From contig JACRIY010000113.1 of assembly GCA_016235805.1 (NCBI GenBank), positions 1 through 64,000 on the forward strand: a stretch of 64,000 bases of DNA, read 5' to 3'. Origin of the DNA: Rhodocyclales bacterium (GTDB taxonomy: Bacteria > Pseudomonadota > Gammaproteobacteria > Burkholderiales > Rhodocyclaceae). The notes under the pieces are model-generated. The model was not told the origin of the DNA. It did no database searches and saw nothing but the letters and a program-made list of their open reading frames with translations. Position numbers and translations under genes: made by a program. This document shows positions 9,514 through 18,078 of this stretch, one piece after another (positions within the stretch are counted from its first letter, which is position 1; each line of letters starts with the position of its first letter).

Positions 9514-12222
9514 TTAGCGCCGCAGGCGTTTTTCTATCTCGATGACGACCATCGCCCCCAGCGCGATGGCGCCGATTTCGCCCCAGGCGCGCGCATCGAT
9601 CGCGGTAGTTGCAAAGGCCGCATTGAGCGGCGCCCAGTAGGTGATCGCCAGTTGCAGCAGGATCTGCAACCCGGCCCCCGCCCACACCCAGGGATTGGAG
9701 AAGGCCGGGACCGCCGTCACCGGCAGGCGCAGCGAGCGACAGCTGAACAGATAGACGATCTCGATCGCGACGAAGACGTTCATCGCGATGGTGCGCGCCT
9801 CGGCCATGTCCTGCCCGCGCTCCACGGCCAGCAGGAACATGCCGAACGAACCGGCCAGCATCAGCACGCCGACCAGCACGATGCGGCCGATCAGCACACC
9901 GTCGAGCACCGGCGCACCGGGTGGGCGCGGCGGGCGGCGCATGATGCCATGTTCGGGCGGCTCGAAGGCCAGCGGCAATCCCAGCAGCACGGCGGTGGTC
10001 ATGTTGATCCAGAGGATCTGCAGCGGCGTGATCGGCAGCGTGACGCCGGCGACGATGGCGGCGAGGATCACCATGCCTTCGCCGAAATTGGTCGGCAGGG
10101 TCCAGGTGATGAACTTCACCAGGTTGTCGTAGATGCCGCGGCCTTCTTCGACCGCCGCTTCGATGGTGGCGAAGTTGTCGTCGGTCAGCACCATGGCCGC
10201 CGCCTCCTTCGCCACATCGGTGCCGCCCAGGCCCATGGCGATGCCGATGTCGGCCTGCTTCAGCGCCGGCGCGTCGTTCACGCCGTCGCCGGTCATGGCC
10301 ACCACCTCGCCCTGCGCCTGCAGCGCGCGTACCAGGCGCAGCTTCTGCTCCGGTTCGACGCGGGCGAACACGTCGACGCGGCCGGCGGCGGCGCCGAGCA
10401 TCGCGTCGTCGAGCAGGGCCAGGTCTCGGCCGGTGAGCACTTCGGCCGCCGCGGCATCCTTGACGATGCCGATCTGCCCGGCGATCGCCCGCGCGGTTTC
10501 GGCGTGGTCGCCGGTGATCATCTTCACCCGGATGCCCGCGGCATGGCAGGCGCGCACCGAACTGACGGCGCGCGGCCGCGGCGGGTCGATCATGCCGACC
10601 AGGCCGAGGAAGACCAGTTCGGCGCCGATTGCCGCGTCATCCAGCACCGCGCCAGTGGTGGCGTGGTGCCTTGCCAGCGCCAGCACGCGCAGGCCGCGAC
10701 CGGCCATCTGCGCCGCGGCGGCCTCCACGGCGGCCGTATCGAACGCCGCTTCACCGCCGTCGGCGGCCAGCGCCGTGCGGCAGGCCGGCAGCAGTTTTTC
10801 GATGGCACCCTTGACGTACACGACAGACCGGCCTTCGCTCGCGTGTCGCGTGGCCATGGTTTGGCGTGCCGAATCGAAGGGCAGTTCGTCCTCGCGCGGG
10901 AACGCCTTTCGCAGCGTGGTTTCGTCCAATCCGCCCTTGCGCGCCACCACCAGCAGCGCCGCCTCGGTCGGGTCGCCGGTGATCTGCCATTGCCGGTGTT
11001 CGTGGTAGAGCGCGGAATCGTTGCACAGGGCGCCGGCGACCAGCACCTCGCGCAGCGGGGCAAAAGTCGGCGCTGGTGATACGGCGTTTTCGCCGGTCCG
11101 TTGAATCGCGCCCTCGGGTTTGTAGCCCAGACCGCTGACACTGAAGCTTTCCCCGGCCGCCCACAGTTCGGTGACGGTCATCGCGTTTTCGGTCAGCGTG
11201 CCGGTCTTGTCCGAGCAGATCACCGTGGTGCTGCCCAGCGCCTCGACGGCGGGCAGGTGGCGGATGATGGCGCGGCGCTTGGCCATGCGACTGACGCCGA
11301 TGGCCAGAGTAATGCTCATGGCCGCCGGCAGTCCTTCCGGGATCGCGCCGACGGCCAGCGCCACCGCCGCCATCAACATTGCCGTCATCGCCTCGCCGCG
11401 CATGACACCGATGACGAAGGTGAGGGCGGCGAGGCCGAGGATCACCCACAGCAGCAGGCCGGCGAACTCGCCCATCTTTTTTGTCAGCGGCGTGGCGATT
11501 TCGGGCGCACTGGCGATCAGGCCCGAGATGCGTCCGGTTTCGGTGACGTCACCGGTGGCGACGACGAGGCCATGGCCCTGGCCGGCGACCACGGTGGTGC
11601 CGGCGTAGGCCATGTTGCGCCGGTCGGCGAGCTGGGTGTCCTGCGGCAAACCGTCGTGGTGCTTGTCGATCGGCGCGGCCTCGCCGGTCAGCGGAGCCTC
11701 GACGGTGCGCAACTGGCGGCCGGAAATGATGCGCAGGTCGGCCGGCACCTTGTCGCCGGCGGCCAGCCAGACCACGTCGCCAGGGACGAGGTGCACCGCA
11801 TCCATGCGCCGCCGGCGGCCGTCGCGCAGCACCGTGACCTCGGTCGCCACCGCGCGCGCCAGCGCTGCCAGTGCCGCCTCGGCCTTGCCTTCCTGCAGGT
11901 AGCCGATCAGCGCATTGATGACCACCACGCCGAAGATCACCGAACTGTCCACCCATTCGCCCAGCGCGGCCGTCACCGCGCCGGCGCCGATCAGCACCAG
12001 CACCAGCGGCTCCGTGAACTGGGCGAGGAAGCGCGAGAGCGCGCTGCGTCCGGGTTTCTGGCTGGGGCGGTTGGGGCCGTGGCGTGCCAGGCGCGCCGCC
12101 GCGTCAACCTCGGTCAGGCCGTGGTCCGGTTGCACGCCGTGATCGGCCAGCGCATCGGTCGCGGACAGGGCGTGCCACGCCCGCGCGTCAGACTCGCGTT
12201 GTGGGCTGGGGGGGAGGTTCAT
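9514..12222 (-). CDS. P-type (type II) cation-transporting ATPase
   Basis: Inner-membrane ATP-driven cation pump of 902 residues. In order it shows an N-terminal cation-ATPase domain, actuator motif LTGEAAPIDK, membrane motif VGAIPEGLPA, phosphorylation site CSDKTGTLTE near residue 337, hinge TGDGVNDAPALK near 647, and a C-terminal block of membrane segments. PEGLP and the overall layout match the Ca2+/Na+/H+-type (P2) ATPases, not the heavy-metal CPx type; the transported ion is uncertain. The nucleotide-binding domain contains one 24-bp repeat (translated AVSPAPTF). It converges with the thioredoxin-like gene with no spacer. Confidence 0.93.
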   Translation of the reverse strand: MNLPPSPQRESDARAWHALSATDALADHGVQPDHGLTEVDAAARLARHGPNRPSQKPGRSALSRFLAQFTEPLVLVLIGAGAVTAALGEWVDSSVIFGVVVINALIGYLQEGKAEAALAALARAVATEVTVLRDGRRRRMDAVHLVPGDVVWLAAGDKVPADLRIISGRQLRTVEAPLTGEAAPIDKHHDGLPQDTQLADRRNMAYAGTTVVAGQGHGLVVATGDVTETGRISGLIASAPEIATPLTKKMGEFAGLLLWVILGLAALTFVIGVMRGEAMTAMLMAAVALAVGAIPEGLPAAMSITLAIGVSRMAKRRAIIRHLPAVEALGSTTVICSDKTGTLTENAMTVTELWAAGESFSVSGLGYKPEGAIQRTGENAVSPAPTFAPLREVLVAGALCNDSALYHEHRQWQITGDPTEAALLVVARKGGLDETTLRKAFPREDELPFDSARQTMATRHASEGRSVVYVKGAIEKLLPACRTALAADGGEAAFDTAAVEAAAAQMAGRGLRVLALARHHATTGAVLDDAAIGAELVFLGLVGMIDPPRPRAVSSVRACHAAGIRVKMITGDHAETARAIAGQIGIVKDAAAAEVLTGRDLALLDDAMLGAAAGRVDVFARVEPEQKLRLVRALQAQGEVVAMTGDGVNDAPALKQADIGIAMGLGGTDVAKEAAAMVLTDDNFATIEAAVEEGRGIYDNLVKFITWTLPTNFGEGMVILAAIVAGVTLPITPLQILWINMTTAVLLGLPLAFEPPEHGIMRRPPRPPGAPVLDGVLIGRIVLVGVLMLAGSFGMFLLAVERGQDMAEARTIAMNVFVAIEIVYLFSCRSLRLPVTAVPAFSNPWVWAGAGLQILLQLAITYWAPLNAAFATTAIDARAWGEIGAIALGAMVVIEIEKRLRR
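11062..11085 (-). repeat. 24-bp dispersed element, copy 2
   Basis: Inside the ATPase nucleotide-binding domain. Its orientation matches the gene and it reads AVSPAPTF, the same frame as copies 1, 8 and 11. Confidence 0.72.
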
Positions 12223-12252
12223 GCGGCGATTATCCGACGCCCCGTGCGCCGG

Positions 12253-13368
12253 CTAGTTGATCGCGGGCAAATGCAGGCTGACGACGAGTCCGCGGCCGTC
12301 CGGCCCGTGCTCGAGCAGCAGGCTGCCGCCGTGGAGTTCGGCGATGCGGCGCACGATCGACAGGCCGAGGCCGCTGCCCGGAACGTCAGTTGCCTGTGCA
12401 TCACTGCCGGCGAGGGCCGCCGAAGAGTCGGCGCTGGCGCCACGGCGAAAGCGTTGTTGCACGGCCTCGATTTCCGCCTCCGGAATGCCTTTGCCGTCGT
12501 CGCGGACGCTCAGCACGGCGCGATGGCCCTGCTGTTCGATGGCGACGTCGATGCGGGAAGGCGCGGCGTGGCGCAGGGCGTTGTCTACGAGGTTGCGCAG
12601 CATGGCCTGCAGCAGCGCAACGTCACCGCGCACCCGCGCATCGCCGTCGGCCAGCACCAGGTCGCAGTGGCGCGCGATGGCGCCGCCGGCGGCATCCGCC
12701 AGCACGTCGGCGGCGATCGGGCGCAGGGCCAGTGGCTGCAAGGCCTGCCCGCTGTCGGCGTCCAGCCTTGCCAGGGTCAGCAACTGGGTGAGCAGATGCG
12801 TGGCGCGGTCGCAGCCGACCAGGATCTGGTCCAGCGCGTGGCGGCGCTGGGCTTCATCGGTGGCGGCCAAGGCGACCTGGGCCTGGGCCTTGAGCGCGGC
12901 CAGCGGCGTGCGCAATTCGTGCGAGGCATCGGCCGTGAAGCGGCGCTCGTTCTCAAGGGCCCGGTCGATGCCGGCGAAGAGTTCGTTCAGGCGCTGCACC
13001 AGCGGCAGGATCTCGCGCGGCGTGTCGCTGTCGGCGATCGGCGTCAGCCGGTTCGGCGCGCGGGCGGCGACGTCGTCCGCAATGCGGCGCAAGGGCCGCA
13101 GCGAAATGCCGACCGCGACCAGCAGCACCAGCGCCAGTCCCGGCAGGGCGTAAAGCATCGGCGTCAGCAGGTGCTCCGCAATTTCGCGGGCGAGGTCGGC
13201 GCGCTCCTCCAGCATGTGGCTGGCCGTGGCGGGCGGGTGGTTGAGCAGTTCCTCGACCTCGTGCAGCGCCGAGCGCCAGGTGAACGCGGCGGTAACCAGC
13301 CACACCACCGCCACCGCGGCGGTAGTCAGCAACACCAGGCGCAGCAGCAGGGAGCCGCCCGGCTTCAT
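12253..13368 (-). CDS. sensor histidine kinase (QseC/PmrB-like)
   Basis: Inner-membrane sensor of 371 residues. Two membrane segments (about 8-28 and 73-95) flank a short periplasmic loop; a HAMP-like linker follows, then the phosphoacceptor ADASHELRTPLAAL near residue 151 and an ATPase domain with N box LRNLVDNALRHA, G1 DDGKGIP and G2 GSGLGLSIV. The ATP lid between G1 and G2 contains a 24-bp dispersed repeat (RRGASADSS) and is longer than usual. It overlaps the response regulator by 4 nt. The short periplasmic sensor suits metal-ion or small-ligand sensing; the regulator box downstream of this pair points to a BqsS-like Fe(II)/cation role (inference). Confidence 0.92.
   Translation of the reverse strand: MKPGGSLLLRLVLLTTAAVAVVWLVTAAFTWRSALHEVEELLNHPPATASHMLEERADLAREIAEHLLTPMLYALPGLALVLLVAVGISLRPLRRIADDVAARAPNRLTPIADSDTPREILPLVQRLNELFAGIDRALENERRFTADASHELRTPLAALKAQAQVALAATDEAQRRHALDQILVGCDRATHLLTQLLTLARLDADSGQALQPLALRPIAADVLADAAGGAIARHCDLVLADGDARVRGDVALLQAMLRNLVDNALRHAAPSRIDVAIEQQGHRAVLSVRDDGKGIPEAEIEAVQQRFRRGASADSSAALAGSDAQATDVPGSGLGLSIVRRIAELHGGSLLLEHGPDGRGLVVSLHLPAIN
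12423..12446 (-). repeat. 24-bp dispersed element, copy 3
   Basis: In the ATP-lid region of the histidine kinase, read RRGASADSS. This is the same frame as the murD copy but different from copies 1 and 2. Confidence 0.72.
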
Positions 13369-14030
13369 GCGGCGTCCTTCGCCATCACGTAGCCGATGCC
13401 GCGCAGGGTGCGGATCGCGTCGGCGCCGAGCTTGCGGCGCAGGTGGTGAATGTAGACCTCGACCGTGTTGCTGCCGATTTCGTCGCCCCAGGCATAGAGA
13501 TGTTGTTCAAGCTGGGCGCGCGACAGGGCGCGTCCAGGTTGCTGCATCAGCGCGTGCAGCAGCGCGTACTCCTTGGCCGACAGCTCGACCTCGCTGCCCC
13601 CGTACTCGACGCGCCGGGTTGCCGGATCGAGCGTCACGCCGGCGGCGGCAAGCACCGGCGACGACTGCCCGCCGGCACGACGCAGGAGGGCGCGCAGCCG
13701 GGCCGCCAGTTCGCCGAGGTCGAAAGGCTTGACCAGGTAGTCGTCGGCACCCGCGTCGAGGCCCTTGATGCGGTCATCCACGGTATCGCGCGCGGTGAGA
13801 ATCAGGACCGGCAGGGTCTTCCTGCGCGCGCGCAGGTGGCGCAGCACGTCGAGTCCATCCATGCGCGGCAGGCCGAGGTCGAGCACCACGGCGGCGTAGT
13901 CTTCGGCGATCAGCGCGGTTTCGGCGCTGACGCCGTCCTTGACCCAGTCGACGGCGTAGTCGGCCTGGCGCAGGCCGACCTGCAAGGCATCGCCGAGCAG
14001 GGCATCGTCTTCAACCAGCAGGACTCTCAT
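13365..14030 (-). CDS. OmpR-family response regulator (QseB/BqsR-like)
   Basis: DNA-binding response regulator of 221 residues. The receiver domain has acidic pair EDD (9-11), phosphoacceptor Asp in VVLDLGLPRMDG near residue 51, and Lys in DDYLVKPF. The C-terminal winged helix has SAKEYALLHALMQQPGRALS and NTVEVYIHHLRRKLG. ATG 14030 is chosen because MRVLLVEDD is the usual start; an upstream in-frame start would add unrelated residues. It is divergent from the reductase operon at 14271, and the shared 240-bp region contains TTAAG-N6-TTAAG, the site type bound by Pseudomonas BqsR. Autoregulation and control of that operon are inferred. Confidence 0.94.
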   Translation of the reverse strand: MRVLLVEDDALLGDALQVGLRQADYAVDWVKDGVSAETALIAEDYAAVVLDLGLPRMDGLDVLRHLRARRKTLPVLILTARDTVDDRIKGLDAGADDYLVKPFDLGELAARLRALLRRAGGQSSPVLAAAGVTLDPATRRVEYGGSEVELSAKEYALLHALMQQPGRALSRAQLEQHLYAWGDEIGSNTVEVYIHHLRRKLGADAIRTLRGIGYVMAKDAA

Positions 14031-14136
14031 GGGCGGGATTTTAGGTTGGGTTGCAAATGAATCTGTTCGACAAGGCACGGAACTGCAAGAAAACGCGCGG
14101 CACCATGCACGTTGCAATAAGCATACCTTGAACAAG

Positions 14137-14153
14137 GTTAAGGTTTCCTTAAG
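14137..14153 (+). promoter_or_regulatory. TTAAG-N6-TTAAG box (BqsR/PmrA-like)
   Basis: GTTAAG, 5 nt, CTTAAG: two direct TTAAG half-sites in the divergent region between the response regulator and the reductase operon. The centre overlaps an inverted repeat TTAAGG-TTT-CCTTAA. The spacing matches the site known for P. aeruginosa BqsR and resembles the PmrA box. Confidence 0.65.
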
Positions 14154-14270
14154 CATCGGGGCGCAGTCTTCGCTTCGATTGATGTAGATAGCTTGCACGC
14201 CACCCGGGAGCGCGTTTCGCATCAGATAGCGCGAGTTCCGGCCCAGCATGTTTGACGCCCGTACGGGACC

Positions 14271-15530
14271 ATGAACTCACTTTCCCTGCTGACCTGGATC
14301 GCCTTCGGCATCGCGCTGCAGGTGGCGTTGTACCTGGGCATCGGTTTCTGGCGCCACTGGCAGGACTATCTGGCGCTGCGGGGGCGCGACGACGAACTGA
14401 AGCTGCCGCCGCCGCAACCGGCAAGCGAGGTGGATGAGCCGGCGTTACCGGCGTGGCAGGGTTTCCGGCCCTTCCGGGTCGAGCGCAAGGTCTTCGAAGA
14501 TGCGCAGCAGTCGGTGTGTTCCTTCTACCTCGTGCCGGACGATGGGCAGCCGTTGCCGGCCTTCCTGCCGGGGCAATTCCTGACATTTCGCCTCGATGTA
14601 CCGGCTGCGAACGGCGGCACTGAGCAGATAATTCGGTGCTACTCGCTGTCGGACGCGCCCCGCCCCGAGGCCTACCGCATATCGGTCAAGCGGGTGCCAG
14701 CGCCCCCCGGAAGCGGGTTTGCGCCCGGACGCGCATCGAGCTTCCTGCACGACCAGATGGAGGTCGGCAGTCGCCTGCAGGTTCGCCCGCCCGGCGGGCA
14801 TTTCCACATCGACCGCAGCGACGCTCCGGTGGTGCTGATCGGCGGCGGCATCGGCATCACGCCCATGCTGAGCATGGCCAACTGGTGCCTTGCCGAACAG
14901 CCCGGGCGCGAAGTCTGGCTGTTCTATGGCGTGCGCAACAGCAGCGAAATGATCATGAAGGCGCGACTCGAAGGCCTTGCGGCGGCACATCCGAACTTCC
15001 ACCTGCGGGTCTGCTTCAGCGATCCGCTGCCCGGCGATGTCGCGGTGCGCGACTACCAGCACCGTTCGCGCGTCGACGTGAATGTGCTGCGCATGCAGTT
15101 GCCGATCAAGCCCTATCACTTCTACATTTGTGGTCCGGGCCCGATGATGGAGGCGCTGGTTCCAGCGCTGGAAGACTGGGGCGTGCCCGACGCGCGCATC
15201 CATTTCGAAGCCTTCGGTCCGGCCTCGGTGAAGCGCCGCGGCGCGGCCGTGGCGCCGGTGGCCGGCGACGCGACCGCAATCACGGTGAACTTCGCCAGGA
15301 CGGGCAAGACACTGAACTGGCAACCGGCTTCCGGCAGCCTGCTCGAGTTCGCCGAGGCCAACGGCATAACCGTCGATTCCGGCTGCCGTGCCGGTAGCTG
15401 TGGCAGTTGTCAGACCACCATCCAGGCCGGCGAGGTCGCCTACCGCGAGGCGCCCGATTTCGATCCCGAGCCCGGCAGTTGCCTTCTCTGCGTCTGCACG
15501 CCGAAATCCAACGTGACCCTGGAGGCGTAA
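14271..15530 (+). CDS. membrane-anchored FAD/NAD(P)H reductase with [2Fe-2S] domain
   Basis: Predicted oxidoreductase of 419 residues that takes electrons from NAD(P)H. Residues about 5-25 form one membrane anchor. A ferredoxin-reductase module follows with FAD motif RCYSLS near residue 124, NAD motif GGGIGITPM near 190 and YICGPGPMMEAL near 285. A C-terminal plant-type [2Fe-2S] ferredoxin domain has CRAGSCGSC near 371-379 and a last cysteine near 409. The next gene starts directly after the stop, and an octaheme cytochrome follows, so it probably feeds electrons through the membrane partner to the cytochrome. Acceptor unknown. Confidence 0.9.
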   Translation: MNSLSLLTWIAFGIALQVALYLGIGFWRHWQDYLALRGRDDELKLPPPQPASEVDEPALPAWQGFRPFRVERKVFEDAQQSVCSFYLVPDDGQPLPAFLPGQFLTFRLDVPAANGGTEQIIRCYSLSDAPRPEAYRISVKRVPAPPGSGFAPGRASSFLHDQMEVGSRLQVRPPGGHFHIDRSDAPVVLIGGGIGITPMLSMANWCLAEQPGREVWLFYGVRNSSEMIMKARLEGLAAAHPNFHLRVCFSDPLPGDVAVRDYQHRSRVDVNVLRMQLPIKPYHFYICGPGPMMEALVPALEDWGVPDARIHFEAFGPASVKRRGAAVAPVAGDATAITVNFARTGKTLNWQPASGSLLEFAEANGITVDSGCRAGSCGSCQTTIQAGEVAYREAPDFDPEPGSCLLCVCTPKSNVTLEA

Positions 15531-16109
15531 ATGGCCCTCTCGCTCTGGCACCGACATGTCCTGCCCTTCGCCCTGCTGGCCGGGTTGCTGGCCGCGGCCA
15601 CACTCGCCGGCGACTACTTGCTGCACCGGCTCAACCTGGTCTGGGTCGGGCGCTATCTCGGCATTCCCGGCACGCTGTTGATTATCGGGTCGATGGTGTA
15701 TTCGCTACGCAAGCGCAAGATGATCACCTCCGGGAACCCGAAGACGCTGCTGAGCCTCCATGAATTCAGCGCCTGGCTGGGTTCGCTCATGGTGCTGATC
15801 CATGCCGGCATCCACTTCAATGCCATCCTGCCCTGGCTGGCCACGGTAGCCATGGGCGTAAACGTGATCAGCGGCATGGTCGGCAAGCTGCTGCTGAATC
15901 GTTCGCGCCTCTATGTGCAGGGCAAACGCGATGGCTTCCAGCTGCGCGGGCTGTCGAAGCCGGAAGTCGAGCAGGCGGTGTTCTGGGACGCCGTCACTTT
16001 CGACACCATGGCCAAGTGGCGCAAGGTGCATATCCCGATCTTCATCGTGTTCGCGGTGCTGGCGCTGGGACACATCATCAGCATTTTCCTGTTCTGGGGC
16101 TGGTCATGA
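15531..16109 (+). CDS. multi-pass membrane protein, probable cytochrome b-like subunit
   Basis: Inner-membrane protein of 192 residues with about four hydrophobic segments (10-27, 40-60, 78-115, 162-190). Histidines in or near membrane segments (LSLHEFSAW, MVLIHAGIHF, RKVHIPI, LALGHIIS) could ligate heme, as in ferric-reductase or b-type cytochromes; I cannot name the family. It starts immediately after the reductase stop and overlaps the octaheme gene by 4 nt, so the three are probably a complex moving electrons from NAD(P)H across the membrane. Confidence 0.8.
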   Translation: MALSLWHRHVLPFALLAGLLAAATLAGDYLLHRLNLVWVGRYLGIPGTLLIIGSMVYSLRKRKMITSGNPKTLLSLHEFSAWLGSLMVLIHAGIHFNAILPWLATVAMGVNVISGMVGKLLLNRSRLYVQGKRDGFQLRGLSKPEVEQAVFWDAVTFDTMAKWRKVHIPIFIVFAVLALGHIISIFLFWGWS

Positions 16110-16864
16110 ACCGCGTGCTGAAGTTCGTGCTGTTCGCCAACCTCGCCGTGCTGGCGATCCTGGCCTTCGTCTATCCCCACCTGATGGTCGGGCCGGGAAA
16201 GCTGATCCCGGGCCACGTCAAGTTGGAAGCCGATTGCTTCGCTTGCCACGCCGCATTCACCGGCGCCGATTCAGCGCGCTGCGCCACCTGCCACAAGCCC
16301 GCCGACATCGGCCGCCTGACCACCACCGGCCAGCCGGTGGCCAAACCGCTCACCACGACTCCGTTCCACCAGAAGCTGATCAGCCAGGATTGCGTCGCCT
16401 GCCACAGCGATCATGCGGGGGTCAAGCGCTACTACCAGCAGGGACGTTTCGAGCATGCGCTGCTGCAGAAGGACGCTCGCGACAAATGCCAGGACTGCCA
16501 TAAATCCCCCACGGATTCGCTGCACCGGCAGATCAGCGGCAACTGCTCGCAGTGCCACAGCCAGGACAAGTGGCTGCCGGCGACCTTCGACCACAACCAG
16601 CATTTCGAGCTCGACCGCGACCACAATGCCCGTTGCATCACCTGCCATGCCGGCAACGACTACAGCCGCTACACCTGCTACGGCTGCCACGAGCATTCCC
16701 TGGCGGGAGTCCGGCGCAAGCACATCGAGGAAGGCATCCGCGACTTCGACAACTGTGTCGAATGCCACCGCAACGCCGACGAGCACGACATCCGCAGCCC
16801 CGGCGGCGGCAAGGCTAACGGTGGCGAATCGCGCGGCAAGGAGCGCAAGAAGCATGACGATTGA
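16106..16864 (+). CDS. octaheme c-type cytochrome
   Basis: Predicted periplasmic multiheme electron carrier of 252 residues. The N-terminal segment (about 5-25, RVLKFVLFANLAVLAILAFV) is an uncleaved anchor or signal. Eight CxxCH heme sites are visible: CFACH, CATCH, CVACH, CQDCH, CSQCH, CITCH, CYGCH and CVECH. The C-terminus is lysine/arginine-rich. ATG 16106 overlaps the upstream stop. The heme arrangement resembles cytochrome c3/class III-type families. Physiological acceptor unknown; a metal, nitrogen oxide or terminal reductase are all possible. Confidence 0.88.
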   Translation: MNRVLKFVLFANLAVLAILAFVYPHLMVGPGKLIPGHVKLEADCFACHAAFTGADSARCATCHKPADIGRLTTTGQPVAKPLTTTPFHQKLISQDCVACHSDHAGVKRYYQQGRFEHALLQKDARDKCQDCHKSPTDSLHRQISGNCSQCHSQDKWLPATFDHNQHFELDRDHNARCITCHAGNDYSRYTCYGCHEHSLAGVRRKHIEEGIRDFDNCVECHRNADEHDIRSPGGGKANGGESRGKERKKHDD

Positions 16865-16981
16865 CGGCGGCCCGGCTTCCCGTCAAACCATTAAACTTGA
16901 TCGCATGATGAATACGCACCCGCAGTGCGCCGCCCGCCTCGACGCCGGGCAGACGCTGTCGCCGGTGCGAGGAGCCTGATC

Positions 16982-17905
16982 GTGGAAACCGCAGGCGCAT
17001 TGCGCCCATCTCTGACCCGCTACGCCTGGCTGTCCATCGCCGCGGCGCTCGCCACCATCGTGCTCAAGGGCGTGGCATGGAAGCTGACCGGTTCGGTCGG
17101 CCTGCTGTCGGATGCCATCGAGTCCTTCGTCAATCTCGCCGGCGCGCTGATGGCGCTGTGGATGCTGACGCTGGCGGCCTTGCCGGCGGATGACGACCAT
17201 GCGCACGGGCACGGCAAGGCGGAGTATTTTTCCAGCGCCTTCGAAGGCTTCCTGATCCTGCTGGCTGCCGTGAGCATCGGCTATACGGCATTCGAACGAC
17301 TGCTCAATCCGCAGCCGCTCGAAGCGGTGGGAATAGGCCTGCTGGTTTCGGTGGCGGCCTCCGCGATCAATTTCGCCACCGCCCGGGTGCTGCTCGACGT
17401 GGGCCGCAAGCACAACTCGATCACGCTCGAAGCCGATGCGCACCACCTGATGACGGACGTATGGACCTCGGCCGGTGTCATCGTCGGCGTCGGGCTGGTC
17501 TGGGTCACGGGAGCGCTGTGGCTCGATCCGCTGGTCGCGATGCTGGTCGCGGCCAACATCGTGTGGACCGGCTGGCAGCTCATGCATCGTTCGGCCGCGG
17601 GCCTGATGGATATTTCACTGCCGGCGGAAAAGCGGCAGCAAATCGAGTCCCTGCTCGCCGGCTATCGCGCGCAGGGGCTGGACTTCCATGCGCTGCGCAC
17701 CCGCCAGGCCGGCAGCCGCACCTTCGTAACACTACATGTGCTGGTGCCAGGGCAATGGACGGTGAAGCAGGGCCACGACTGGGCCGAACGCATCGAAGCG
17801 GACATTCGCGCCGCCCTGCCCCATGCCCATGTCACTACCCACCTGGAGCCGATCGAGGATCCCCTGTCCATGATCGACAAGGACCTGGACCGGCCGCCGG
17901 GTTGA
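16982..17905 (+). CDS. cation diffusion facilitator (CDF) family transporter
   Basis: Inner-membrane divalent-cation/H+ antiporter of 307 residues. It has about six membrane segments, the metal-binding [15 protein letters not shown] in TM2, the His-rich loop [31 protein letters not shown] in TM5 and a cytoplasmic C-terminal domain. DxxxD/HxxxD-type metal sites are intact, which suits Zn2+, Fe2+, Mn2+ or Co2+; the ion is not decided. The GTG at 16982 has GAGGAG 7 nt upstream. It follows the octaheme operon in the same direction after 117 nt, which fits with a metal-responsive regulon. Confidence 0.92.
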   Translation: METAGALRPSLTRYAWLSIAAALATIVLKGVAWKLTGSVGLLSDAIESFVNLAGALMALWMLTLAALPADDDHAHGHGKAEYFSSAFEGFLILLAAVSIGYTAFERLLNPQPLEAVGIGLLVSVAASAINFATARVLLDVGRKHNSITLEADAHHLMTDVWTSAGVIVGVGLVWVTGALWLDPLVAMLVAANIVWTGWQLMHRSAAGLMDISLPAEKRQQIESLLAGYRAQGLDFHALRTRQAGSRTFVTLHVLVPGQWTVKQGHDWAERIEADIRAALPHAHVTTHLEPIEDPLSMIDKDLDRPPG

Positions 17906-17933
17906 GTCCGGGCCCTTGTCCCGTTTTTGTTGC

Positions 17934-17957
17934 CGTGTCACCAGCGCCGACTCTTCA
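17934..17957 (+). repeat. 24-bp dispersed element, copy 4
   Basis: The clearest copy outside a gene; it abuts the stop codon of the cytochrome remnant. Confidence 0.75.
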
Positions 17958-18019
17958 GGATGCAACATCCTGGCGGCGCAGTTTCTTGAAGCCCGTGATC
18001 ATGGCCGCGACCAGGTTTT
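17957..18019 (-). pseudogene. 3' fragment of a cytochrome b561-like gene
   Basis: On the minus strand this stretch encodes NLVAAMITGFKKLRRQDVAS then a stop. The intact b561 gene next to it ends NLVTAMITGWKKRST. The upstream part is missing: a stop codon lies immediately before. It looks like a leftover of a duplicated or replaced gene. Confidence 0.5.
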
Positions 18020-18078
18020 AGTTTCGGCCGCTGCGCTTAACGTCGAGAAGGCCGACGTTAGCCTGCACTGAAACCTGG

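Larger units (their letters stand above)
17906..18078. other. convergent intergenic region with a cytochrome remnant and inverted repeats
   Basis: Between the CDF gene and the convergent b561 gene. It holds one 24-bp element (17934-17957), a fragment resembling the 3' end of a b561 gene (17957-18019), an 8-bp inverted repeat TAACGTCG / CGACGTTA (18040-18062), and an outer pair ACCAGGTTT / AAACCTGGT (18012-18020 and 18073-18081). Confidence 0.6.
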
